Assembly (NCBI GenBank): GCA_003254885.1
Contig: QANT01007900.1
Coordinates: 1-51,221, forward strand
From: Purshia tridentata
Lineage: Eukaryota; Streptophyta; Magnoliopsida; Rosales; Rosaceae
Reading direction: 5' to 3'
Length of the DNA: 51,221 bases
The notes under the pieces: generated by a model
What the model was told of the DNA's origin: nothing
The model's input: only the letters and a program-made list of their open reading frames with translations
Databases searched by the model: none
In this document: positions 22,096 through 33,900 of the stretch, piece by piece
Position numbering within the stretch: position 1 is the first letter of the stretch
Layout: every line of letters begins with the position of its first letter
Position numbers and translations under genes: made by a program

Positions 22096-22144
22096 TAATT
22101 AACTGATAGTTTTTTTTTTTTGACCAAATAATTAACTGATAGTT
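22096..22144. mobile_element. Ultra-short retroposed insertion (poly-A tail remnant) with 16-bp target-site duplication
   Basis: 'taattaactgatagtt' occurs at 22096-22111 and again at 22129-22144. Between them are only 17 bp: ten T then 'gaccaaa'. Read on the minus strand this is a short sequence followed by poly-A, flanked by a 16-bp duplication. That is the structure left by target-primed reverse transcription with extreme 5' truncation (LINE/SINE machinery). Confidence 0.6.
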
Positions 22145-22496
22145 GATTTCACATTATGCAAGTTGTTTTTCGCAAATAGCCAGAGAAGTTTAAGAAAAAG
22201 GCACATGAGTGTGTAGCTTGTATTTAGTGGCCAAGAACATTTACAAATACAGATATTGAATATGGTGGGTGTCAAATGTCAATACATCCAAGACCCAAAT
22301 TTCACATCAAGCTTCAATGCAGTCCTAGTGAGTAGTGTCCTACAAACATTGGCATTTGATATTGAAGTTTGCATGTGGCAAGTGCTGTGTCAACTAATGT
22401 AGGAGATTAGAGACTTATTTTAGAGTGCATGTGCAGCAAGTCTTCAATGTTTGGGTATAGCAGTTGAGAATCAAAAGCAACTGATTGATTGATACA

Positions 22497-22748
22497 TATA
22501 AATAGGTGGTCCTACAGTGACCCTCTTTATCTCTTCCTCCTCCCTCAATGGAAAATGGGGTTCACCCACCAGCAATCCGCAGAGCCATCTACAAAACAAA
22601 ATGCTTTTGTCAACGTTTCTCTTTGACAAAGCACCCAAAACTTTTTCTTTTTCCTTTTCTTTTTCTTTTTCTTGAATTAAGTGAAATTTGTTGCGTGATT
22701 AGCGGAATGATAGTTTATAGTTTCATCCTTTCAAAGTGTCTTTGGTGA
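22497..22748 (+). other. Candidate small transcription unit: TATA box plus first-ATG 66-codon frame
   Basis: A strong TATAAATA lies at 22497-22504, followed by a CT-rich leader and an ATG at 22548 about 45 bp downstream. This frame runs 66 codons to TGA at 22746-22748 (MENGVHPPAIRRAIYKTKCF..., then a hydrophobic stretch rich in Phe and Leu). The frame is partly a product of a T-rich tract, so coding status is doubtful. A stem-loop (22603-22613 pairing with 22622-22632) lies inside it. No family was recognised. Confidence 0.25.
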
Positions 22749-23078
22749 TCAGATTCTACTCCATACTTCCCATTGTTTTTTTATCCTTCTTTTTTTCTTT
22801 TTGTCCTTTCCTTTCGGTGAGTGGTTCTAGGTTCACATATTTTACTACGAAAATTCTACATATAAAATTCAGCAAAAGATTCTACATATAATGATGCAAA
22901 AAACCAACAACAAATTTCTGTTAACCCAACATTAATAATACATATATCTGAAAAGGCTACTGATTTTAGCTGAAAGCTAATATAAACTCATTGATTTATA
23001 TATAACAAAAACATTAACATACATAGATTTCCCAGAGACCCAGATACAAAAGTAGGATAGAATCATAGGGAGCCACTT

Positions 23079-23528
23079 TTAAGGAATTGGGTTCCAAAGC
23101 AGAAGAGAAAACAACAAAATATTAGGAACCAAAATAGGAATCACAGGATTAACCCCAAGTGGTTTTCTTTTGAGCCTCTTCCTAAAATACTCTTTCCTCT
23201 GCTCTTCACCCCACCGAGCTTCCTCTACTCCTCTTGCAAGGATCAATGGTGGGGGTTGGTGATATGGGCATTTGGACCTCCAAGAAGTCTCAGGGAGCCC
23301 AAATTTGGAGACCCTTTTGAGGAAGAGAGAGATGCCCCATTTCAGATGAAGAGAAGGGAAGGTTGTGGAGGGTTTGGTACAGAGGACTGGTGGGTAGTCC
23401 CAGTTTAGATAGCATGGGATTTGGGTGGAGATGAAGAACTGAGAGTGGAGAGGTGGTGTGGTTGTGGGGTTGATTAGGATATGAGTTAAGGCATGGAGTC
23501 TTTGCTCCCATGTTGTGCCTTCTTCCAT
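23079..23528 (-). CDS. 149-residue plant protein of unknown function with C-terminal membrane segment
   Basis: Single exon. The ATG at 23528 (MEEGTTWEQRLHALTHIL...) is the only in-frame Met before the conserved-looking part; 149 residues to TAA. The sequence is complex, not repetitive: a Trp/Pro-rich middle (YLNWDYPP, LHLKWGISLFLKRVSKFGLP, SWRSKCPYHQPPP), then a charged WGEEQRKEYFRKRLKRK stretch. A hydrophobic segment at about 128-145 (IPILVPNILLFSLLLW) ends four residues before the C-terminus. This layout predicts a tail-anchored protein with its bulk in the cytosol. I recall similar unnamed proteins across eudicots but cannot give a function. No intron is needed. The upstream leader has a short imperfect duplication ('aaagggtgtccatatttt'). 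Confidence 0.8.
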   Translation of the reverse strand: MEEGTTWEQRLHALTHILINPTTTPPLHSQFFISTQIPCYLNWDYPPVLCTKPSTTFPSLHLKWGISLFLKRVSKFGLPETSWRSKCPYHQPPPLILARGVEEARWGEEQRKEYFRKRLKRKPLGVNPVIPILVPNILLFSLLLWNPIP

Positions 23529-24385
23529 TCCTTCGTGCTTATCTCTCAATGTCTGAACATGAGGTTGAGAGGAGCCAAAAGGGTGTCCATATTTTACCGA
23601 GACCAAAAAAAAGGGTGTTCATATTTTTGGTAATTCCATTTCATTTGTAAACTCTATAATCCATTTTAATCTATCTTTTAAGATTGAAATGCAGTACATA
23701 ATTTTTATAAAATTAAAAATATATTGGAATTAAGAAAATATTATGAAATTTAACCACAAATTTTGAAAATTAGGTATGAGTCGACGTATTGACGTGAAGT
23801 TTGAAGAGTAGGACAAAATGTAGCATAATCACACATCTTTGGTCACACCGTGTACCCAACATAATTCATTTGAGACTTTGAATTACTTACAATTTCTGCA
23901 AGAACAATGAAGCCCAAAAATCGACCCAATTAGATTAGGTTTTTACATAAAAATAAAATAAATAAATAAAAACTGTTAATCAAGCAAACATATCAATATA
24001 AAGTCATCAAAACGGATTAAAAATTCTATGTATTAGTTTGAGTGAGTTGGACTAGGAAATGATCTGTGGCTGAGTAATTTATTCTTCATGCTTTATATTT
24101 GGTTAGTTGTGGCTGGGATTGATAGCCTCCTCTTCCTCTTGGGAAGAAAATTTAACAAAAATATGCAACAGATACTGTTAAAACTATTATACAAAGATAA
24201 TCTAAACTTTGATTCGTATTTGTAAAGTGGCTCCAGTCATACTCTTGCAGTCATTGATCTATACGTCGAATCTCATAACTTGGACCAAGATGGGTACTAT
24301 CATTGATCCTGGAAACTATAGATTTCAAATTTACATCTATTAGCAATTATCAAATCCTGGAGAAATTTCTTTCATTCACAGCTTG
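23529..24385. other. Intergenic spacer
   Basis: Upstream DNA of the 149-aa gene and the presumed 3' UTR of the coiled-coil gene. AT-rich, no coding frame or repeat of note. Confidence 0.5.
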
Positions 24386-27107
24386 TTAAGGTTCCAACTT
24401 TTGGAATTTTGGTACGAGCCATGACAAAGCACTCACTATCGGGAAGGTAATGAACACAGAGGCCTACAAATTAGCAACTTTGAGTAAGGGCAATATCGCA
24501 AGAAAATAATTAGATGTGAATGTATTTCTTTAGAAAAAGTTGCGTCAGCAAGAACTAAAACTATTAAAGAGGAAAAAATTGACTACATACCAAAAGAAAA
24601 ACCACTTCATCCTCACTGGCAAGAACTGCAGTAAATTCATTCTTTTCCAATTTTTCTTTGATGAAATTTTGCAACTGCAAAAAGAGAATTATGTTTTCAC
24701 AAATTCATTAACAGAAGAACAGAAGTGTCTAGTTAATGACTATGATATATGAGATGGAAGATGAAGCAAGCGTAATGTATTGACTTTATACAACCTAATA
24801 TAAATGTACAAACAATTGATGCACTGGGCAAGTATGATAAAGACAAATCAGCATATGAGGGTGCTTAAACTGCCTGGAATAGGGCACTGCAGAACAGAAG
24901 TGTGTAGTCAAATGCCTAGGCTATAAGGCCACTCCAAACCAGGCATGAGCAAAGGATGCAAAATGGTGTGTGTGTGTGTGTGAGCACATGCGCTTTAATT
25001 TGCATTTTTAAATTGACATTATATAACCTAATATAGTACATTGCAAAAGTATAACAAAGACAAAAAAAGACAAGGGTGCTTGAACTGCCAGGACAAGGGC
25101 ACACACACCAAAGATGCCTTATACTTCACAAACCAATGGAGCAGTCCTCTACAATTTAGCCTAACGATTGGTATGAGAACCTGTTAAATGAGATTATTCT
25201 GGGTAATACAGTATCTGTTATGCAACTTCTCATCGTTTCACAACTAATCATTTTAGAGGTATGAAGAGACCATCAAACTAATCAGAAGCCCTGATTTAGC
25301 ATCATATTTACTTGATTCTCTCTGCAAACAATTGAAAGACAACATTCCACTATGTTTTATGGGCAAAGTATCACGGAGCTTTATGGCTCAGCATCTTCAA
25401 GGTTTACATGAGATAAACTTTTAGCAGTTTGTGCCTTCAGGATTCTTGATATTAAGAAAAAACTACAAAAATTGGAAATTTTATGATATAAACAGTATAT
25501 AACCTCAATAAACATCAGACCTTAATGGCAGGAAGTTATAAAGTTGTATCACAGGAATGGCCTTAGGGTCCCAAGAAAAAAGAACATTGAAGAAGTATTT
25601 TCTTTTTCCAACATCTGTCGCATACTAATTAACAAAAGATTTTTGTACCGACCTCATGGTGAAACCTTTTAAATGTTGCAAAGGATCTCTTCAACTGATG
25701 CAGAGCTCGAGAGAAATAGTTTGGCCCAAGCATCTTCTGCAGATGGTCATCAAAAAGGTGGTGCAGGTCATCAAAAAGGTTGTTGAAGAACTGCAAGCCA
25801 TGGGATTTAATGAGCTAATGTGAGATTCTATTTAGTAAAACAAAATAGATGTCAATTTTTCAGAAGACTTGATGCCATCAGTGCCAACAGGATTTAAGTT
25901 CCAGCGACATTTCACAAATATTCAGAATTTCATAATTACTATATAGACCAAATTTTCTGAACTACGGCTGTGAGGTATCTAATATTACCTTCAAGAATGT
26001 GCATCTTGTAGATCTTACTTGCCTTCGAGCCCTCGCAGTCCTCATCTAATAAAATTTAAGAGAAAAATACAAACAAAGAAACTACATATTAGTGAATTAG
26101 AAAAACTTATCAAATAAAGAATCTGAAGCTAGTTTCAAGTAGGAATGTAGGATATACTTGTGTAATATGAAGAGCCTGCTCAAGTCGCTGAATTTGAATC
26201 CATTGTTCTGTAACAACGTCAGACATCTGAAATCAAACCGAAAGAAGCCAACGGCAAAATTAACACACACTAACAAAATCACAGTCAAAGATCATAGATG
26301 GTACCAAAAATAAAATAAAAATATCAGATAGAGTGTATCGGTGTATCACCTTTTCAGCCTCAGAGGCAACCATTTCAAGTCTATCCTCAGCCTCTTGTGC
26401 TTTAGACTCCAAAACATGAAGATCGAAGTTGTACTTCCTTGAATCGGCCCAGAGAAGCCGTACCTAAGCACATTCCAAAGCCTACTTCTCAAACCAGTTT
26501 GGCTTTCAAATATGCATCCAACAATGAACAATTTCTGCCACTTATTATTCACTGAAAATTTTAGAAAGATAAAAGAAAGTATGAACCTCTTCTTCTAGAG
26601 CACGAAGGCGTTCATCATCAAGCAATGAGTCTCCCTGTGATACACAAATACAACTAACACTCACACAGATTTTTTATTTTATTTTAAAATTCGCTTAATT
26701 TATAATACATGAAGATTTGAAGCTGAAGCTGAAAACAAACCTTGAGAGAGGATACCACAGACTGCAAATAATGAATCTCCTGCGACATGTCGTCAATGCG
26801 CTTCTCGCGCTCTTCGATAGAAACGATTTTCTCACTCAGATTTTGAATGTTTTCCGCAAGAACTGATTCTGCCAAACATAATCAATAGCTTAAAATCAAG
26901 AAAAAGAAGAAAAGGAAATAATTAAGTGGAAGTAATACCTAAGTGAACGATCTTGAGCTTGAATTGGTGCAGCTCGCAGCTGGAGCAGTTGTCGTCGTTG
27001 TTGTTGTGGTGCTGAGATGAACATGCCGATTCCGAGAGAGCGAAGAGAGACGATAAAAAGGCGGGAAACAGGAATAGGAATGGAATTACAAGAATTTCAT
27101 TTCTCAT
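24386..27107 (-). CDS. Signal-peptide, coiled-coil, C-terminally anchored membrane protein
   Basis: Nine coding exons: 27107-26939, 26868-26741, 26634-26587, 26463-26350, 26226-26158, 26045-25989, 25790-25653, 24674-24591 and 24463-24386; 885 nt, 294 residues, all junctions GT-AG with exact frame. An N-terminal signal peptide (MRNEILVIPFLFLFPAFLSS, cleaved near residue 28) is followed by a His/Asn/Asp-rich patch and a CSSC pair (C41/C44). Heptad-rich coiled coil runs to about 160 (LAENIQNLSEKIVSIEEREKR; DRLEMVASEAEKMSDVV). A conserved middle holds FFNNLFDDLHHLFDDHLQKM. One membrane segment lies at about 265-286 (VVFLLASVFITFPIVSALSW). It resembles plant proteins loosely labelled 'DNA repair ATPase-related', a label not supported here as no ATPase motif is present. 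I infer an ER or secretory-pathway membrane protein. The position beside E6-like and RLT1 matches what I recall of Arabidopsis At1g28410. Confidence 0.85.
24716..25110. repeat. Imperfect tandem duplication inside intron 7 of the coiled-coil gene
   Basis: 'gaacagaagtgt.tagt' starts both halves (24716 and 24893). Each half later contains 'ataacctaatata' (or 'acaacctaatata'), 'agtat.ataaagacaa' and 'gggtgcttgaactgcc' in the same order. The second half also carries a (GT)n tract at about 24966-24981. The unit is about 180-200 bp and the divergence suggests an old event. Confidence 0.65.
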
Positions 27108-27968
27108 TCTGTCCTTGCAGGAGCTGACTTGTGTCTGTGCTTCGGCTTTCCAAAGGGAAATCTTGTAATTTCGGGTTTCAGTGTATCGTCGGTTGCAATT
27201 AAAGTTACGACGCCGCGGAGTGGAATCAAACGATAAAGCGACGGCGTTTCCTCGTCCGTCCTTATCAATTAAGATATCAAAGTTTGAAATAGAAAAATAT
27301 TAACAAAATATTTAAACGAAATCCGTAATAAAAATATCAAAATAACATTATATCTAATATTAATACGCGATAATAAAGAGAGGAAAATGCTCTTAAAACT
27401 TGAGATTTATAATCATGTTTATATTGCATTTTCCATAGTTAAGTGCGAGATAAGTAGAATTTTACTAATTATGAGCACAAATAATTAAATCAAGTAGAAT
27501 GAGTTTAACGTCTCTTGCCAGTCCTAACCATAAGAATTTAAAAAAGAAAAGAAAAATTTAAAAGAGGAACTTACCATTTCCATTAAAAAGATTGAGGTGT
27601 AAAATTTCAATTTTGTGTAACTGGAGAAGACATTCTCAAGAACAAGGTTGCATTATCAAACCATATCTTCAAGTACACGTTATCTCCTCCAACACTACAG
27701 TCTCTGTATTATTATTAAGCGAACTGTAAACTAGAAATTACAGATTTAAATTATTTTCTATAGGCTATATATTGCCAATAGTTATTACATTTCGAATTCC
27801 AAAAGAACTATATATACAGCAGTAATAGTTGTCTCCTAGTCTATAGTGATGGAATTCAACAATAGGAGAAACAGCCGTGTTATTAGAAAGCTTATTGACC
27901 ATTGATTCAAATCTCTGTAAATGATCCTACGGCGACTAGTACTAGGGCAGGATGAGCTAGCCTAGACA
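27108..27968. other. Promoter of the coiled-coil gene and 3' region of the phosphorylase gene
   Basis: 27108-27250 is relatively GC-rich leader/promoter DNA. 27250-27968 is AT-rich and should include the phosphorylase 3' UTR. No other feature was recognised. Confidence 0.5.
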
Positions 27969-30900
27969 TCAGAAGGGGAATCTGCATGGTTCAATGCCCC
28001 AAGCCTCCTCAGCATACTCTCGGATTGTTCTATCACTGCTAAATCTCCCGGACCCGGCTGTGCTAAGGATGCTCATCCGAGTCCACTTCTTCGGATCCAC
28101 AAATGCTTGATCAGCAGCAGCCTGTAAATCCCATGCACCACAGTCAGTTGAGTTATAATAAAACACCAAAATGCAAACTTTGGACTTCAAGCAAAACAAA
28201 AATAATTACCTGGGCCTCTAAATAGCTTCCGAAATCAGCACCAAGCAGATAGAAGTCGTTACCCTCTACAGTATCACATAGAGACTTGAAATAATCTTGA
28301 AAGCCAAAATAACCATCTCGGATCATCCTACACATAAAATAAATATCACAGCAGAATTAGAATCTCTGAGGAAACAGCCTGCTCAGAAAGCATCACACAC
28401 ACTGGTCACAGAATTGATTGCGGAAAATCTGGAAAAATTGGCATCCAACAGATACCATCTACAAAATCTAAAACTTCTTGACTGGTCACACAAATCACCC
28501 ACTGGCTAAATTGAGTGAAGGTGATTGTTGTAGCATACCTTATAACACGTTCACATTTCAGTGGCTGTTCAGCAGGTCCTTTCTCACGCAACGTTGGAAC
28601 TTCATGAACCTTTGCACCAAATAGAAACTGTAGAAAGCAAATTTTCAGACAATTATCTCTGCTATACTACCAGCAGATATATTACCAATCTAAAAGCTCA
28701 AAATTGTGCCGATAAGCCATCAAAGGGTTTGTGTGAATAATGGAATGGTGGTTTTTGCTCCCCCATCTTATAATAAACAGTATGGGCTCTGTGTATATGT
28801 AGATGCCATGCTCTAGCAATTACCAAAAGCAAATCGCATTTGGTAAAAAAAACTTGACATCCCAATCAGCTAAACTGAATCCAGCCATTTTAAGTTGGCT
28901 AGGTAAATCTCAGTCAGCCATTCCATTCTTATACATGCTCATATTATGTTCAGTCACATGTCATCTATTATTAGAGGAAGTCAAAGATCAATTCATATCA
29001 TACTGATATCCTTGTATAACCTTATGAAAAAAATTACCAGGTTGTCTGCCCCTATTTCTTCAATAATTTCAACTGTAGACCCATCTTCCGTAGCCAAGAG
29101 TAAACATCCATTCATAAGAAATTTCATACTGCCAGTTCCAGAAGCCTCATGTCCTGCAGTGCTGCACAGGAATCATCACATGTAATTCAACAATATGTAC
29201 ATGCTACATACTACATAGTTTCCAGAAAATAAAAACTTCGTGCGAATGACATGCAAGAAATAACTAGTAAGGCATATGTACATGTACCCCCCTTAACATT
29301 AACGCCACTAATGTTGGGAAATTTTATTTGATCAAAAAACTTAATTGAAAAACATGATGAGATCAATAATAACCCAAGAACCAGCTCATTGTCAGGATAT
29401 GGTTTCATACTTTATAGCATTCTAATAGGAGCTTCACAGTTAAAGTAGGACTTGGCTAAGAAAAGTAATGTTAACATATCAAATCTGAAAAGTGGGTTAA
29501 AATTTAAGCAAGGCCAAGAAACTCAAAATAGGTTTTTAAACAATTGTGTTTTGCAGGGATCCATCAAATCTACATGGCGCAAAGTTTACAAACCTTATGT
29601 GCTGAGAAAGGTCAGCCCCTGGTATTACCAATTCAGCAACAGATACATTATAATCAGGAATAAAAACCTGGAATAACAGACAAATGGCATCAAAATAACA
29701 TATAAATAAAGCCATATATAGAGTGCAAGACCAGAGACTTTATTCTTATGCTAGTTCCTCTAAATAATTGTAAAAAACAAGAAGGACAGGAGGAACGCAT
29801 GCAGAGGTACAGAATTCTTTCTCTTACCAACTTTAGAAGATCTCCGACATCAGTGTCATTATTTATTTTTTCTGCTACAGCATGACAAAGTTTGATAATC
29901 TTTTTTGCAATTTCATAACCAGGAGCCGCTTTTCCTCCAATAATGCAGACACGAGGTACAACCTTGCTTCGTTGACTCTTCTCCATGTTCTGCAGCAAGA
30001 ATTACTGGCAATCATTTAAGGAGGAAAAAGGAAAGAAGAAAGAACATGATATAAAACCCAATAAATGATAAGCATCTAATGCTACATAATTTAATGAGAT
30101 CAGGCATGGTTCCAACACCATGTCAAATCTCATTGCAAAGTCAACATGTTACTGCCCACCAACATGGAAGCCAAAACTTTTAGGTTTACTATGACAAGAA
30201 GATGAAATAAAGATAGGATGGTAAGATAACTCTTTTTAGAAGGTATCTGGTGCTTATTTGTTAATAAGTTCTAATAGCATGGAATATAAAGTTCTCACCC
30301 TAGAAAACCAGCTTTACCTTGATACAGTCATATCGATGGATAATGCCTAGTATATTAAGCAGCTGTCTTTTGTACTCATGTATTCGCTTTGTCTGCACAT
30401 CGAACATTGCATCTAAACTAACCTGCATATAAAATTGATGCATAGTGAACGTAAGATCATAAGGAAGCTTCTATAGGACATACCTTCTAGACAAGAAGGA
30501 AAGAAAAAAGAACCGGATATAAATTCTAAGCGCTTGCAGTCAAACCTTCACACCACTCATTGCTTCAATGTACTCAGCAAGCCTCATTTTGTTAACCTTC
30601 TTAACCTACAACATAAAAATATATACAATAAAGAAAGAGCCAGAACATTATATAATTTTGGTTCCTATGCAGCTGCACAAATATCAAGCCTAGAGAGTAC
30701 CATCATCCATTCTTGTTGAAAGTCAGCATCATTTGCATATTCTTGCAAGCCAGTTAGAAGGTCAACATCACGAATCCATGCTTCTGTTCCAAGCCATTTT
30801 GAGATAAGGGCACACAGGCTAGGATTACTCACCACAATCCAGCGACGCTGAGAAATCAAATTTCAGTACATTATCACATGTTCATGCATATAAACTGTAT

Positions 30901-33900
30901 ACCACTAATAATATCTAATTATCAATCCCTGATGCATCGGTGCATCATAAAAACAACCTTTGAATATGTTATGACTTATCAGCCATGAGCAATATATGCA
31001 TGTACATATGCATCAATAGCAAACCTCTCAAAACAAGATGTAGATTGTACAGGAATCCATGCTAATTCGCACTGTACCGAACTTCCAATTAAGTTTTAAC
31101 CAACAGACAGCATTAGAGTCAAAATCTAATTAATATATATCTAAGAAAACCATAGGAAAGGCCAATGCATCCCAATCTAATTCTCAAATGAGGCAGTTGA
31201 AAAACTGAAACTTTAAGGAACACTCTGCCCCCTCAGCGCCATTTGATATTTAGAATAGCACAAACTACAAGGACCATCAAAATCTATCTTCTGAATTGTA
31301 TATTTCGATTCTTCTCCAACCACATCAACAGAATGAATAATCTAATGAAACTAGTATGCACTTTATAGATGATATATGAACTATATACCTGGGTAACACC
31401 ATTTGTCTTGCATTGAAATTTCTCAGGCCACAGCTCATAAAAGTCCTGTGAAAGAGACGAGGTGTCAGATGGCTTAAGGTATTATAACAAGTTTGGGTAT
31501 CTTGAACTTAGTCATAAGCCAAGGAGAAAAGGTAATAATGCAAGGAACACATATTACCTTGAATAATTTTGTTTTTAATAACTCTGAATGTACTTTGGAA
31601 ACACCATTCACAGTATGGGAACAGACAATCGATAGGTTTGCCATTCGGATACTCTGTCAACTCAAATGGTCAAATTACAAATAAATTTTCACATCAAACC
31701 AACAATGCTTAAAGAGATATGAAAGTAATAAAAAAAAATTAAAGGGAAAAAAAAAATCCAAAAACTCATATAAGTACAAAAGACTGACATGTACACATTT
31801 CCAAACCCCCATTCTTCGATCCTCTTCTTTTGTTTGTCATCATGTAAGAAAGAACTATGCATAGTATTACAGAAAGGGTTAATATGATTGCAAGAATAAG
31901 CACAATGATGTCATGGATAGACTATAGAGCATACAAAAGACTACAGTAATATCAGATGCCAACTACAATGATAAGACCAGAATCATATATCTACCACAAT
32001 AACACAATCATTTATACTATGAAGTAAAATATAAGATGCTTCTAGACATACCTTTACAGCACCTTCCTCAACAATTGACATCCGGGACAGCCGATTGTAA
32101 TCTAAACCAATCCTCTTTTTCAACTCTTCCACAAAATTAAAGTTTATGTCATATATAATCTGGATCAATAAGAAAAATTGACACATTTATTTAAGTGAAA
32201 AAATAAACATATCATAAAATACTAGTTATCGAGCAGATAATTATATAGAAAATTATAATTAGTTTATAAGCTTGCTTCTGGATCAAGGAAAGCATGGCAA
32301 TCTGATGGAAAGATAACTCTAGGAGTAAAGATTAACTGTTGCATGAATTCATTAAACATGTCCAAAGCCTAGCATACAACTCATCTCGTCGTAAATATGT
32401 AATATATATAACTTTTCAGGTAAATGGATTAAAGATAATGTTATTGGAGAACGAGAATCCAAATGTCTTCAGAAACCCTAAAAATAAAATGCAAATTTCA
32501 TGTCAAAAAATAGTATTTAGAAACGCACATTTAAATGGCGTGGGAGAAGACTGGCCAGTAAATCAACGGGGATTTTCTCCAACCCTTCAGCAATTACTGC
32601 GTGTATTGTGAAAGAAAACATTTTGCAAACAATGTCCCATGCTTTATTCCAACCCAAATGCTCTTCATCAACAAGCACTCTCATGACCTCAACTATCGCA
32701 AGAGATGGGTGAGTATCATTCAGCTGCAGAGCAACCTAATTAAGACAAGAAAAAATGAGCCAAAAGAAAAAGGAAAAACAGAAAAGCAAACCTGAATGAC
32801 TGAATTAAAGGGAGGGAGAATTTCCAATATGCCAAAAGACAAAAAGAATAATGGTCCCTTAGTCCACTGTAGCTAAAACAGTAATGTCAAAATGATCGTT
32901 AAAGAACACTTGCATCATGAAATAAGCCAGCAGATTGGGTTGTGAACAAGAATAGATTGAGAAATAAAAATATCAAACAGACCGAGCTTAACTTCAAACA
33001 AAAATCATTATTTTGTGATCAATAATTTCATGTAGCACGAACAGCTGCAAGTAATAAAACATTTTTCCCCTACAACTCAACATATGATCAAACACATATT
33101 ACTGAGATTTGAACCTTCTCTGGAAATTCATCAAAATTGCTGTGATCATCTTTAAACCTCCGAATTATGTCTTGTATGGATGCTGAGACAAAGAAATATT
33201 GTTGTTTTAACCGCAGTTCCTTCCCCTGTAAGACAGAATAAACTCAAAAGGCATTATTACTATATAGTAAGCAACAACAGAGTGAGAATGTACAGGAGTC
33301 ATCCACTTGGAAAAGAGAGCTGGGTAGCTGAGCTAATGACTTTCTTCCAAACTTAGAGACCACATTTTTATGTTGATAAACTGTCTCAGCAAGTACAAAA
33401 CCCCTAAGTTTGAGTATTCAATTTGCATGGCCGAAAAAACAATCTATCTACAGAATTCTTATACAGAATGACTAGACATTCTTATGTTGATAAACTGTCT
33501 TGGCATGTACAAAACCTTAATCGTAAGCATTATGGAAAATATTCATCTTATTGAAGTAGCCAGTTTCTGCAGGAACAGATCATCTTCTGATACAAGACAA
33601 TATATTTTTAAAATACATTATAAATATTCAATTAATGACCAAATTAAGAAGAGACAAGCAAACCTGATGAGAACGGTCATCAGGGTACAAAACACTACTT
33701 ATAGTTTCTGCTTTCTGTCTACTAACAACAGCATTGATGTAATCTCCAGTATTATAAGATTCCTGCATAAGAGGAAATATTGCATAGGAAGATTAGTTCA
33801 CCTAAAGTTTCTAGGAGGAAAGAGATGGATTCTATTGAAACTTGAAAAAAGAAATGGAGGAGAGAATACTGTAGTACTCTATCATTTGGGATTTCCGTGA

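Larger units (their letters stand above)
20702..23078. other. E6 upstream region and spacer
   Basis: Beyond the E6 TATA box this is mostly AT-rich DNA. Two items stand out and are listed separately: the short poly-T insertion with direct repeats at 22096-22144, and a TATA box with a first-ATG 66-codon frame at 22497-22748 on plus. No other gene was recognised. Confidence 0.5.

Noticed and set aside
26046..26157. Intron 5 of the coiled-coil gene as a second U12 intron (donor region contains ATATCC)
   Set aside because: The ATATCC is offset by two bases; using it breaks the frame, while the GT-AG junction CAA|GTATAT keeps it.
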